From Phycisphaerales bacterium (GTDB taxonomy: Bacteria > Planctomycetota > Phycisphaerae > UBA1845 > UTPLA1), in assembly GCA_020639075.1 (NCBI GenBank), contig JACKHI010000001.1, forward strand, positions 1,550,001 through 1,614,000: a DNA stretch of 64,000 bases. The letters are read 5' to 3'. The translations under genes were made by a program, and so were the position numbers. Positions 1 through 8,031 of this stretch are shown here, one piece after another; position 1 is the stretch's first letter, and each line of letters opens with the position of its first letter. The notes beneath the pieces are model-generated. The model searched no databases. It was given only the letters and a program-made list of their open reading frames with translations, and was not told the origin of the DNA.

Positions 1-14
1 CCCAGGGACTCCGA

Positions 15-815
15 ATGAACCTCCCCGATGACTACAGCCTTGCAGGGAAACACGCCGTCATCTGCGGCAGCACACAGGGCATCGGTCTCGCCTGCGCCAC
101 GCGATTCGCTGAACTCGGCGCAACCTGTACCCTCATCGCCCGCGACGAAGCCGCCCTACAGACGGCCGTCGCAGCCCTGCCGACACCCGCCGGCCAGAAA
201 CACCATTTCGCCGTCGCCGATTTCTCCGACCAGGCCCAAGTGAAAAGCGCGATCGAGGGCACGCTGAAAAACTACGGCGACGTACAAGTCCTTTTGAACA
301 ACACAGGCGGACCGCCGCATGGCGCCATCGTCGAAGCCGATCCGCAGGCATTCACGCGCGCCATCGCCATGCATGTCGGAAATAACCAGATCCTCGTTCA
401 GGCGGTTCTCCCCGGGATGAAGAACGCGAAGTTCGGTCGCATTATCAACATCATCTCGACGTCAGTGAAGGAGCCTATCCCCGGTCTCGGCATCTCCAAC
501 ACGACGCGATGGGCCGTCGCCGCGTGGGCGAAGACCACGGCCGGCGAAGTCGCCAGGTTCGGCATCACCGTCAACAACGTCCTGCCCGGATACACGGACA
601 CAGCCCGACTCGGCTCGCTTATCAAGGCCAAAGCCGCGGCGGGCAGCACAAGCGAAACCGCAGTCGCCGACGCGATGGTCTCGAAAATCCCAATGGCCAG
701 GCTTGGTGAACCGAAGGAAATCGCCGCCGCCGCCGGCTTCCTCGCATCGCCGGCCGCGTCGTACATCACCGGCATCAACGTTCCCGTCGACGGCGGCAGG
801 CTGGCAAGCATGTAA
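15..815 (+). CDS. SDR-family oxidoreductase with atypical active site
   Basis: Cytoplasmic Rossmann-fold protein of 266 residues, the usual size for classical short-chain dehydrogenases. The dinucleotide-binding loop GSTQGIG lies at residues 18-24, the NNTG strand at 95-98 and NNVLPG at 187-192; the C-terminal ITGINVPVDGG motif is also classical. The catalytic Tyr-x-x-x-Lys is not present: the aligned stretch reads SNTTR (161-165), so Ser and Arg stand where Tyr and Lys are expected. I recall a conserved SDR subgroup with such an SNxxR site, so this need not mean loss of function. The start ATG has AGGGA a few bases upstream. It lies 37 bp before the aldehyde dehydrogenase gene and probably shares its transcript, suggesting a two-step oxidation. 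The substrate cannot be named. Confidence 0.88.
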   Translation: MNLPDDYSLAGKHAVICGSTQGIGLACATRFAELGATCTLIARDEAALQTAVAALPTPAGQKHHFAVADFSDQAQVKSAIEGTLKNYGDVQVLLNNTGGPPHGAIVEADPQAFTRAIAMHVGNNQILVQAVLPGMKNAKFGRIINIISTSVKEPIPGLGISNTTRWAVAAWAKTTAGEVARFGITVNNVLPGYTDTARLGSLIKAKAAAGSTSETAVADAMVSKIPMARLGEPKEIAAAAGFLASPAASYITGINVPVDGGRLASM

Positions 816-852
816 CCCCACGGCACATGGCCATTCATCAATCGAAGACAAA

Positions 853-2307
853 ATGCACCAGCTCACCAACTACATCAACGGAGAAAAAGTCCCGCCAGCC
901 GGCGGCGCTTACCTCGATAACATCAATCCCGCCACCGGCGCTGTCTTTTCGAAAGTCCCCGACTCCGACGCCGCCGATGTCGAAGCCGCCGTTGCAGCCG
1001 CCGATCGCGCATTCCCCATCTGGTCAAAGACGCCCGCCGACGAGCGCTCGCGCATCCTCCTCCGCATGGCCGACCTGATCGAATCGCGGCTCGACGAATT
1101 CGCCCGCGCCGAGACCGACGACAACGGCAAATGCCTCTCCCTCGCCCGAACCGTCGACATCCCACGCGCCGTGAAAAACCTCCGCTTCTTCGCCACCGCT
1201 ATCCTTCACACGCAATCCGAATCCCACGTGACCGACGGCCAGGCGCTGAACTACACGCTCCGAAAACCCCGCGGCGTCTGCGGTCTCATCTCCCCGTGGA
1301 ACCTGCCGCTCTATCTGTTCACGTGGAAGATCGCCCCGGCCATTGCGACGGGGAACACCGCCGTCGCCAAACCGTCCGAAGTCACGCCCGTGACCGCCGC
1401 CATGCTCGCCGATGTCGCCATCGAAGCCGGTCTGCCCGCCGGCGTGCTCAACATCGTCCATGGGCTGGGCGCCAAGGCCGGCGCAGCCATCGTGTCGCAC
1501 CCGAAGATCACGACAATCTCCTTCACCGGCGGTACGGTCACCGGCCGCGCCATCGCCGCCGTCGCCGCGCCGATGTTCAAGAAAATCTCGCTGGAACTCG
1601 GCGGCAAGAATCCGACGATCGTCTTCGCCGATGCCGACATGAAGAAGGCCCTACCAACGAGCGTCCGCGCCGCCTTCGCCAATCAGGGCCAGATCTGTCT
1701 CTGCGGCTCGCGCCTCTTCGTGGAGCGATCGATCTGCGACGACTTCACGGCGAAGTTCGTCGCCGCCGCGAAACAAATCCGCGTCGGCGATCCGCTCGAA
1801 GAATCGTCTGCAATGGGGGCCCTTGTCTCAAAGGCCCAGCTCGACAAAGTGAGCCAATACGTCGCACTCGCGAAGGAAGAAGGCGGCGAGATCCTCTGCG
1901 GCGGCGAACCACCAGCCCCTGTGAACGACCGCTGCAAAAACGGTTACTTCGTCCAGCCCACCGTCATCGCCGGCCTGAGCCACTCCTGCCGCGTCAACCA
2001 GGAAGAGATCTTTGGTCCCGTCGTCAGCATCATTCCTTTTGACGACGAAAAGCAGGTCATCGACATGGCCAACAGCACGCCCTATGGCCTGAGCGCGTCG
2101 ATCTGGACGGAGAACCTCAACCGCGCCCATCGCGTCGCCGAAGGCGTGCAAAGCGGCACCATCTGGATCAACACCTGGCTCCTCCGCGACCTGCGCGTCC
2201 CCTTCGGCGGCATGAAACAAAGCGGCGTCGGCCGCGAAGGCGGCGACGAGGCGATTCGGTTCTTCACGGAGCCGAAGAATGTGTGCATCGCGACGCCCAA
2301 TGATTGA
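853..2307 (+). CDS. NAD(P)-dependent aldehyde dehydrogenase (muconic-semialdehyde type)
   Basis: Oxidises an aldehyde to its carboxylate with NAD(P). The 484-residue protein has all ALDH landmarks: ISPWN with Asn150, the cofactor lysine in AKPSE near 173, FTGGT near 224-228, the general base Glu248 in LELGGKNP and the nucleophile Cys282 in GQICLCG, with EEIFGPV later. The overall pattern resembles the ALDH8 / 2-aminomuconic or 2-hydroxymuconic semialdehyde dehydrogenase branch, but that is family resemblance and not proof of substrate. The frame is open from 703, but the ATG at 853 begins the typical N-terminus and avoids a long overlap with the SDR gene, so it was chosen. A RidA-type protein, the family that contains 2-aminomuconate deaminase, is encoded 2.7 kb downstream. 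Confidence 0.93.
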   Translation: MHQLTNYINGEKVPPAGGAYLDNINPATGAVFSKVPDSDAADVEAAVAAADRAFPIWSKTPADERSRILLRMADLIESRLDEFARAETDDNGKCLSLARTVDIPRAVKNLRFFATAILHTQSESHVTDGQALNYTLRKPRGVCGLISPWNLPLYLFTWKIAPAIATGNTAVAKPSEVTPVTAAMLADVAIEAGLPAGVLNIVHGLGAKAGAAIVSHPKITTISFTGGTVTGRAIAAVAAPMFKKISLELGGKNPTIVFADADMKKALPTSVRAAFANQGQICLCGSRLFVERSICDDFTAKFVAAAKQIRVGDPLEESSAMGALVSKAQLDKVSQYVALAKEEGGEILCGGEPPAPVNDRCKNGYFVQPTVIAGLSHSCRVNQEEIFGPVVSIIPFDDEKQVIDMANSTPYGLSASIWTENLNRAHRVAEGVQSGTIWINTWLLRDLRVPFGGMKQSGVGREGGDEAIRFFTEPKNVCIATPND

Positions 2308-2342
2308 GATAGTTGCAACATGTTTGAACGAGGAGCCTGGTC

Positions 2343-2717
2343 ATGCAGACCGACGCGATCATCGACTCATCTACAGGTCCTGAAATGCAATCCGTCTCGC
2401 CCCCGTCGCCACTCGGAATGGCATCCATCGTTGTCGGCGTGGGCGCCGGCATCGTGGGCCTGGTCCTGCTCGGCTTCTTCTACTTTCAAGAAGCCGACAG
2501 GCCCGGCTCCGGAATCAACAACGCCTCGAATCTGGTGATCATGGAGTTCGCAGCAATCGCCTTCGCAGGGCTCTTCCTTCTCGGCATGGGTCTCGGCATC
2601 ACGCCACTGATTCGGCACCAACAGAAAGATGCCGCCCCCATCTTGGGCATTCTCATCAACGCCTTCGGAATCGCGTCGCTCGTCGGATTGGCTGTTGTGG
2701 ATTTGTTGTTTTATTGA
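2343..2717 (+). CDS. small integral membrane protein, unknown function
   Basis: A 124-residue protein with three clear hydrophobic segments, at roughly residues 27-48, 64-86 and 98-122, and a short polar N-terminus. No family was recognised. A GAGGAG ribosome-binding site ends 8 bases before the ATG, supporting the start. It follows the aldehyde dehydrogenase gene by 35 bp and could be co-transcribed, but nothing links it to that chemistry. The protein ends on hydrophobic residues with no C-terminal soluble tail. Confidence 0.75.
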   Translation: MQTDAIIDSSTGPEMQSVSPPSPLGMASIVVGVGAGIVGLVLLGFFYFQEADRPGSGINNASNLVIMEFAAIAFAGLFLLGMGLGITPLIRHQQKDAAPILGILINAFGIASLVGLAVVDLLFY

Positions 2718-2868
2718 GCATAGGTCGCAGCTCGCGACATCCAATGTTCCGACGGAATGGGATGAACTCCTCGGTGTGATTCCACATCGATCCTACTTTG
2801 AGAACACCCGGGGGTGACAACTGACTTGTCACTGGGCGAAAAGTGGGGCGTTGACGACGCACTCATGG

Positions 2869-2945
2869 AAATCTCAAATCTGAAATATCAGACTCCGAAG
2901 TTGCAGCTTCAAGACTGGAATCTCAGATCTGAGATTTCAGATCCG
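2869..2945. repeat. A/T-rich dispersed repeat, cluster upstream of four-helix-bundle gene
   Basis: Two short blocks built from interleaved AATCTCAAATCTGAAAT and ATCTCAGATCTGAGATTTC units, strikingly A/T-rich against the GC-rich surroundings. The second block is a near-perfect palindrome. The same vocabulary returns inside the downstream gene (3258-3287) and after it (3530-3625). Confidence 0.75.
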
Positions 2946-2979
2946 TGTCATGGCATCAACAATCCAAAGGAGCCCCCTA

Positions 2980-3504
2980 ATGACCTACGCCCGCTTCGAG
3001 GACCTCCCCGTCTGGAAGTCGGCGATGCGTCTTGCCATCGACATCTACGACCTGACGGATGACAGCGCGTTCCGAACAACCGGCGATCTCTCCGACCAGC
3101 TCCGCCGGGCAACACTCTCCATCTCCAACAACATCGCCGAAGGCTTCGAACGCGGAACGACCGCGGAATTGCTGATGTTTCTTTATTACGCACGAGGTTC
3201 AGCCGGCGAAGTAAGATCCATGCTCCACTTCTGCACGGCATGGCCCAAATCAACCCATCTCAAATCTCAAATTTCAAATCTGAAATCAACCGCCGAATCG
3301 ATCTCCCGACAGATCCGCGGCTGGACGAATACGTTGCAGAATTCAGACATCAAAGGCCAACGCCACTTGAACGACCAATCCCGCAGAACCTACGACTACG
3401 AGCGCCGTGCCGATGCATTCCAAAAGCACATAGAAGACGTCGTCAGGCAGACGCGAGAAAAGCGAGTCGAATGCGACGCGCCGCACGAGGAAAAACCCGG
3501 TTGA
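2980..3504 (+). CDS. four-helix-bundle protein (23S rRNA intervening-sequence protein family)
   Basis: The N-terminal half carries the family pattern: FEDLPVWKSAM (helix 1), QLRRATLSISNNIAEGFERG (helix 2) and a third helix ending near EVRSML. Family members are usually about 120 residues; this is 174. The extra length comes from a stretch at residues about 93-103 (LKSQISNLKS) that is encoded directly by the A/T-rich dispersed repeat, followed by a charged tail of no recognised family. A ribosome-binding site AAAGGAG precedes the ATG at 2980, which is better placed than the ATG at 2950. The family's function is unknown; it was first described in insertions in 23S rRNA genes, but none is seen here. 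The insertion may have damaged the fourth helix. Confidence 0.8.
   Translation: MTYARFEDLPVWKSAMRLAIDIYDLTDDSAFRTTGDLSDQLRRATLSISNNIAEGFERGTTAELLMFLYYARGSAGEVRSMLHFCTAWPKSTHLKSQISNLKSTAESISRQIRGWTNTLQNSDIKGQRHLNDQSRRTYDYERRADAFQKHIEDVVRQTREKRVECDAPHEEKPG
3258..3287. repeat. A/T-rich dispersed repeat inside a coding region
   Basis: A 30-bp run of the CAAATCTCAAATTTC / CAAATCTGAAATC type, in frame within the four-helix-bundle gene. It encodes part of residues 93-103. It shows that the repeat can land in genes without breaking the frame. Confidence 0.75.
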
Positions 3505-3529
3505 AGGCGAAAGAACGAATTCCGAAGAC

Positions 3530-3625
3530 TCAATTTTCGAATCTAAAATCTCAAATCTGCAATCTCAAATTTGAAATTTGAAATTCGAAATCCCGCCCTC
3601 AAGTCTCAGATCTCGATCTGAGATC
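3530..3625. repeat. A/T-rich dispersed repeat, downstream cluster
   Basis: Several tandem AATCTCAAAT / TTTGAAATTTGAAATTC units, followed by a palindromic GTCTCAGATCTCGATCTGAGATC block. The composition differs sharply from the flanking genes. Together with the upstream and internal copies it brackets the four-helix-bundle gene. Confidence 0.75.
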
Positions 3626-3722
3626 CCACAGCCCCAGCCGTGCACATTCGCCGCCGTACCGACCGCTGACTATGATGCCCCCGTTCGCCGTTAAGCCACG
3701 CAGACCCAACCGGTGCCCGCCC

Positions 3723-4262
3723 ATGCAATCCACGAAGATCATCATCCTTTGCATCGCCGCCGCCATCCTCTACGGCATCGCCCACGACCTTGTGACCGCC
3801 CATATCTGCGTCGAGTATTTCTCCGAGTTCCATCCCCACGTCGTCGACTCTGACTCGCCGATCGTCCTCGCCCTCGTCTGGGGCGTCCTCGCTACCTGGT
3901 GGGTCGGTCTCATTCTCGGCGTCATTCTCGCGATTGCCTCGCGCGCAGGTTCACGCCCCAAGCGCGACGTAAAATCACTCCTGAAACCCATCCTCATCCT
4001 TTTCGTTGTCAGCCTCTGCGTCGCTATGATCACCGGCCTGCTGGGATACGTGCTCGGCACACGCGGCATCCACGTCCTGTTCGGCCCGTTCTTCGCCGAT
4101 CGCACAGCCGATTGGCTCACGCGCTTCCAGATCGACCTGTTCGCCCACAACGGCTCTTATGCCGCCGGGTTCATCGGCGGCGTCATCTTGGCGATTTCCG
4201 TCTTCCGTCGCCGCGGCAATATCGCTCAGCGGAGCTTGCCGATTGCCCGACCTGTCACATAG
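3723..4262 (+). CDS. integral membrane protein, unknown function
   Basis: A 179-residue protein with four hydrophobic segments (near residues 5-25, 43-68, 83-106 and 137-158 from this start). No conserved family motif was recognised. The frame extends back to an ATG at 3672, but the ATG at 3723 places the first membrane helix right at the N-terminus and omits a Pro/Arg-rich stretch of unlikely coding character; no strong ribosome-binding site decides between them. It is followed after 11 bp by another membrane protein gene and probably forms an operon with it. Confidence 0.68.
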   Translation: MQSTKIIILCIAAAILYGIAHDLVTAHICVEYFSEFHPHVVDSDSPIVLALVWGVLATWWVGLILGVILAIASRAGSRPKRDVKSLLKPILILFVVSLCVAMITGLLGYVLGTRGIHVLFGPFFADRTADWLTRFQIDLFAHNGSYAAGFIGGVILAISVFRRRGNIAQRSLPIARPVT

Positions 4263-4273
4263 CATGAACGCTC

Positions 4274-4960
4274 ATGCCGGAGCACATCGAGAAAATCATC
4301 GCGAAACTCAAGCGCCGCGCCGCCACGCGCAGCGCGCTGGCGATCGTCGGCGTCATCGCCGGTACGCCCCTCTGCTTCGTCGCCGCACTCATCCTCGGAA
4401 CAATTTTCTGGTTCTCGATCGGTCGCATGCTCAAGTTCGCCTACCCGTGGAGTTATTTCTTTTGGGGTACGGCGCTGATCACAATCCCTCTCCTCTTTCG
4501 CACGGAAATCCAGACGCGGGGTGACTTCCTCGGCGGCGTTGCGCGCGACATCGATTCGGACGCCCGCACGTCCAACCACTCCCTCCAGGCCCCTGCCGCG
4601 ATACCGGCGCCGTTTCTGAGCCTCGTCGCCTATCACGCCGCGATCAATCCTCGCGCCGCCACTGCCGGATTCGTCGAGTTATTTATCACAGGACCGCGCT
4701 GGGTCCTCGCCGGCGTTCGGCACCTCAGGCTCGTCGGGAAGATCCCCAAGGTAGACCTCGAACAAACCGCAAGCGTCATCAATAAGCTGCTGGAAAAAGA
4801 GTCGGGGATGGAATCCAGGGAGCTGATCAGCGCCTTCGATTCGCGCGATCAACTCCAGGAGTCCCTCATCTGGCTCGCCTTCTACGGCTGGGTCGGTGTT
4901 TCAACCAAACACGATCGCGTGTATATCTACTCGGAATCGCGACGTTTCCTCGCGAACTGA
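4274..4960 (+). CDS. membrane protein with C-terminal soluble domain, unknown function
   Basis: The 228-residue product has a basic N-terminal amphipathic stretch, two membrane helices (about residues 20-45 and 53-72), then a soluble part of about 150 residues with alternating helices and a short strand-rich end (GWVGVSTKHDRVYIYS). The end resembles the small wing of a winged-helix fold, but that is only an impression. It sits 11 bp after the preceding membrane protein gene and 23 bp before the RidA gene, which suggests a three-gene unit. Ribosome-binding sites are weak throughout this stretch. Confidence 0.7.
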   Translation: MPEHIEKIIAKLKRRAATRSALAIVGVIAGTPLCFVAALILGTIFWFSIGRMLKFAYPWSYFFWGTALITIPLLFRTEIQTRGDFLGGVARDIDSDARTSNHSLQAPAAIPAPFLSLVAYHAAINPRAATAGFVELFITGPRWVLAGVRHLRLVGKIPKVDLEQTASVINKLLEKESGMESRELISAFDSRDQLQESLIWLAFYGWVGVSTKHDRVYIYSESRRFLAN

Positions 4961-4983
4961 CTGCGACGACGAGACTCACAGAC

Positions 4984-5415
4984 ATGCCAGAAGACAAAAT
5001 CAGCCATCGTGCCGCCGAACCCGTCGGCGCTTTCCCCCACGCCAAGCGCGTGGGTGACTTGCTATTCCTTTCCGGCATCGGTCCACGCGTCCGCGGCAGC
5101 AAAGACATCCCCGGCGTCACGATGGACGGCGCCCGCAACGTCAAGGATCACGACATCGCTGCACAAACCCATGCGGTTTTCGAAAATGTGAGATTGGTTC
5201 TGGAAGACGCCGGCGCGAAGTGGTCGGATATTGTCGACGTGCAGGTTTTCCTGACCCACATGAAGCGTGACTTCGCGACGTTCAACAAGATCTATGCAGA
5301 GTACTTCGCGGGTGAAGGCAAACCCAACCCGACGAGAACCACTGTTGAAGTCGGCGCACTGCCCACGCCAATCGCCGTCGAACTGAAAGTCATCGCGTTC
5401 CTCGGCTCGCGATAA
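4984..5415 (+). CDS. RidA/YjgF-family enamine/imine deaminase
   Basis: Family members hydrolyse reactive enamine or imine intermediates; some are dedicated 2-aminomuconate deaminases. The 143-residue protein has the typical strand-rich N-terminus (GDLLFLSGIGP), the helix with VRLVLEDAG, and the active-site region PTRTTVEVGALP with Arg118, followed by AVELKVIAF with Glu133. These correspond to the conserved carboxylate-binding arginine and the glutamate of RidA. It is somewhat longer than RidA itself (about 128 residues), with a longer loop around 35-57. Because the ALDH upstream belongs to the semialdehyde branch, a role in an aminomuconate-like pathway is possible but unproven. Confidence 0.88.
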   Translation: MPEDKISHRAAEPVGAFPHAKRVGDLLFLSGIGPRVRGSKDIPGVTMDGARNVKDHDIAAQTHAVFENVRLVLEDAGAKWSDIVDVQVFLTHMKRDFATFNKIYAEYFAGEGKPNPTRTTVEVGALPTPIAVELKVIAFLGSR

Positions 5416-5539
5416 ACCTGTGAGCCTGCCACATTCGGCGCGAAACGAATGTGGGAAGTGAAGGCGGCTCACCCGCGCGTTGATCGAGCCTGAAAAGCCG
5501 CCCAAGCGTCAGTCCACATCGAAACCAGGCCGCGTCGCC

Positions 5540-6016
5540 TTAGTCGTGCGTGCCGATGTCTTCGCTGAACGCCGAAATCACCAGCACATTCTCGCTTTGA
5601 TTGTGATGCTCGACATAACGCAGGATATCCTGCACGCGATGGCAGACGTCTCGGATGATCAGCGAATCCGCCGGCTCCACATCCTCGCAAAGGTCGTGCA
5701 CCGCATTCAGCAGCTTCAGAATCTGCCGATGTTCGCGCTTGAGCCGCTCGACTTCGTCGGACAATCGCGGCCTGATCTCGACCACGGCCGACATGTAGCC
5801 GTCGCGTTCCTCCATCGCAATGTGTCGATGCATGTGCGCGCGGAAGTGCTCGAATGCCTCCCGCGCCGACTCGATCCAGCGCTGCTGGTTCGCCCGCGGC
5901 ACATGGGCGACGCGCTCGGACAAAACAGTGGCAAGTTCGTCGACCTTGCCGTGCTCCTCGCGCATCCTCGCCGCCAGCTCCGCTCCAGTCTTTGATTCGT
6001 GCGTGGCATTAGACAT
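5540..6016 (-). CDS. hemerythrin-like HHE-domain protein
   Basis: A 158-residue, all-helical protein with the spacing of metal ligands expected for a hemerythrin-like di-iron site: His22, His61 or His65, Glu69, His96, His137 or His138 and Glu142. Such proteins bind O2 or NO, or act in iron or redox sensing; this one has no attached sensor or output domain, so its role is open. The start is fixed by a strong TAAGGAGG ribosome-binding site a few bases before the ATG. It is transcribed away from the AAA ATPase gene, from which it is separated by a shared 260-bp promoter region. Confidence 0.85.
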   Translation of the reverse strand: MSNATHESKTGAELAARMREEHGKVDELATVLSERVAHVPRANQQRWIESAREAFEHFRAHMHRHIAMEERDGYMSAVVEIRPRLSDEVERLKREHRQILKLLNAVHDLCEDVEPADSLIIRDVCHRVQDILRYVEHHNQSENVLVISAFSEDIGTHD

Positions 6017-6168
6017 CTTGCGTCCTCCTTAACGGGTGCATCGCGTCCACCGTGGCCCCGCGTGCATTGTCCCACCAATCGGCCCCAAAACACAAGCGCA
6101 ATCGCGATGCATACTCATCGGATCAGACGCGGCACAATCTTGCCCGCCATCAGAGTCTTACCGAACCT

Positions 6169-6198
6169 TCGACTCCCGTTCGCAGCGTCCTGTATAAT
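6169..6198 (+). promoter_or_regulatory. predicted sigma70-type promoter for AAA ATPase gene
   Basis: TCGACT at 6169-6174 and a perfect TATAAT at 6193-6198, separated by 18 bp. Transcription would begin near 6205, giving a leader of about 70 nt before the ATG at 6277. Confidence 0.6.
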
Positions 6199-6276
6199 CG
6201 AAGTCCGGAATGTACACTCACTGCATACCCGATGTCCGCGAGTCGGAACACCGTACGACACGGCCGGAGCCATGAA

Positions 6277-7773
6277 ATGATCCCTGACGCTGACGTGAGC
6301 CAGTTTGATCGTCTGCTGACGGGTCGGCACCCGTGTATCATTATAGTCACGCCCGAAGAAGCCCACGCACTCTCGATTGTCCGAGAAGCCGTGATGCGGA
6401 CGCCGCAATTCTGCCGTACCTGGAAAATCAGCGGCGGGCTCCGCGACGGACTCGTCGCCGAACATCCCCCGATCCCCGACACGGAACACCCTGCCGCGGC
6501 ACTCTACTACTTGCTGCGAATGAGGGAAACGTCGGTCGATATCTTTCTCGACCTGTCGCCGCACCTGAATGACGCCCGCACGCTGCGGCTGCTACGGGAT
6601 CTTATCGAGCAGCGTTCGAACCACGGCGGACAGATCGTCCTCATCGATCATGAAGATAAGTTCCCCGAGATCATTCGGCGCGAATCGACGCCTTTTGAAG
6701 TCCGGCTGCCGGATGATGAGGAAATCAACCGCCTCGTCCGCACGACGCTTCGCCGCATACACTCTGACAAGCCAATCAAGGCCGAAATCAGTGCCGACGA
6801 CTTCCAACTTATCCTCCGACATCTCGGCGGACTCACACGCCGGCAGATCGAGCGAATCATCATCGAGGCCGTCGCCGATGATGCGACGTTCGATATCACG
6901 GACCTCGCGATCGTTGCCCAGCGCAAACGCCAGATGATCTCCGGCGCCGGACTTCTGGAATTCGTCAGCGCTCCCGCAACGCTCGATGAAATCGGCGGAA
7001 TGGACCGGTTGAAGAGTTGGCTGAGAAAGCGTGAGAACACCTTCTCGACGCAGGCCCGGGCATTCGGACTCGCGGCGCCGCGCGGCATCCTCCTGCTCGG
7101 CGTGCAAGGCGCCGGCAAGAGCTATTGCGCCAAGGCCATCGCGACCGCCTGGAAGCGCCCCCTCCTGCGGATGGACGTCGGTGCACTCTATGATCGATAC
7201 ATCGGTGAGTCCGAACGACGATTGCGCGATGCGCTACATCAGTCCGAGCGGATGGCGCCCGTCGTCCTTTGGATCGACGAAGTTGAGAAGGCGTTCGCCT
7301 CCGCCGCCAGCCGCAGCACCGACGGCGGTCTTTCTCAACGGATGTTCGGCGCTCTGCTCACCTGGATGCAGGAGCACGCAGCCCCCGTATTTCTGGTCGC
7401 AACCGCCAACGACATCGAGGCCTTACCGCCTGAATTGCTGCGAAAGGGCCGCTTCGATGAGATCTTCTTCGTCGATCTCCCCGAAGCAACTGCCCGTGAA
7501 GAGATATTCAGAATTCACTTGAGGAAGCGGGAGCGGGATGTGACGCGATTCGACATTCCCCGCCTCGCGGCCGCCGCCGAGGGTTATACCGGCGCGGAAA
7601 TAGAACAGGCGATCGTCAGTGCGATGCACGAGGTCTTCGGTTCCGGGCAGGAAATCACAACGGAAGCGATCCAGCACGCGATCGAAGAGTCGCCGCCCCT
7701 TGCCGTCACACAGGAGGAGAAAATCACCGCACTGCGACACTGGGCTCGAGGGCGCTGTGTACCAGTGCAATAA
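6277..7773 (+). CDS. Ycf46-like AAA+ ATPase
   Basis: A 498-residue ATPase with an N-terminal region typical of Ycf46-type proteins (VTPEEAHALSIVREAV near 25-40) and a C-terminal AAA+ core. Walker A is GVQGAGKS at 275-282, Walker B VVLWIDEVEKAF at 329-340, sensor-1 Asn in ATAND near 376-379 and the arginine-finger region RKGRFDE near 389-395, followed by a helical lid ending at about 475. Ycf46 is best known from cyanobacteria and chloroplasts, where it affects photosynthesis and inorganic-carbon use; relatives occur widely and their client here is unknown. The ATG at 6277 was chosen over upstream in-frame starts because of the GGAG upstream and because the promoter lies at 6169-6198. Confidence 0.88.
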   Translation: MIPDADVSQFDRLLTGRHPCIIIVTPEEAHALSIVREAVMRTPQFCRTWKISGGLRDGLVAEHPPIPDTEHPAAALYYLLRMRETSVDIFLDLSPHLNDARTLRLLRDLIEQRSNHGGQIVLIDHEDKFPEIIRRESTPFEVRLPDDEEINRLVRTTLRRIHSDKPIKAEISADDFQLILRHLGGLTRRQIERIIIEAVADDATFDITDLAIVAQRKRQMISGAGLLEFVSAPATLDEIGGMDRLKSWLRKRENTFSTQARAFGLAAPRGILLLGVQGAGKSYCAKAIATAWKRPLLRMDVGALYDRYIGESERRLRDALHQSERMAPVVLWIDEVEKAFASAASRSTDGGLSQRMFGALLTWMQEHAAPVFLVATANDIEALPPELLRKGRFDEIFFVDLPEATAREEIFRIHLRKRERDVTRFDIPRLAAAAEGYTGAEIEQAIVSAMHEVFGSGQEITTEAIQHAIEESPPLAVTQEEKITALRHWARGRCVPVQ

Positions 7774-7997
7774 TTGCAGCCGCCGTCGAATCGCCGACGT
7801 CCGGTACGGCTGCATGACAGAACTGTAAGAACGAGCGTACTCGCAGTACCGTACTCCGCCCAGCCATCCGGCCGGACGTCGATGGCGCCGACGCTTATAT
7901 CGGTGCTGAGACGACCCAATCGTGCACCAGCTCACGCAGGCGGTGCGGCAAATCCCCGGTTTGTCAGGATTTCGTTAAATTTTTTTGGGATTCGCCC

Positions 7998-8025
7998 TTC
8001 ACATCGGCCGCGGCCGTGCTAATAT
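7998..8025 (+). promoter_or_regulatory. predicted promoter of the small RNA candidate
   Basis: TTCACA at 7998-8003 and TAATAT at 8020-8025 with 16-bp spacing, plus a TGC extended -10 directly before the -10 hexamer. The expected start, near 8032, falls at the first base of a long hairpin. Confidence 0.65.
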
Positions 8026-8031
8026 TTCTTT

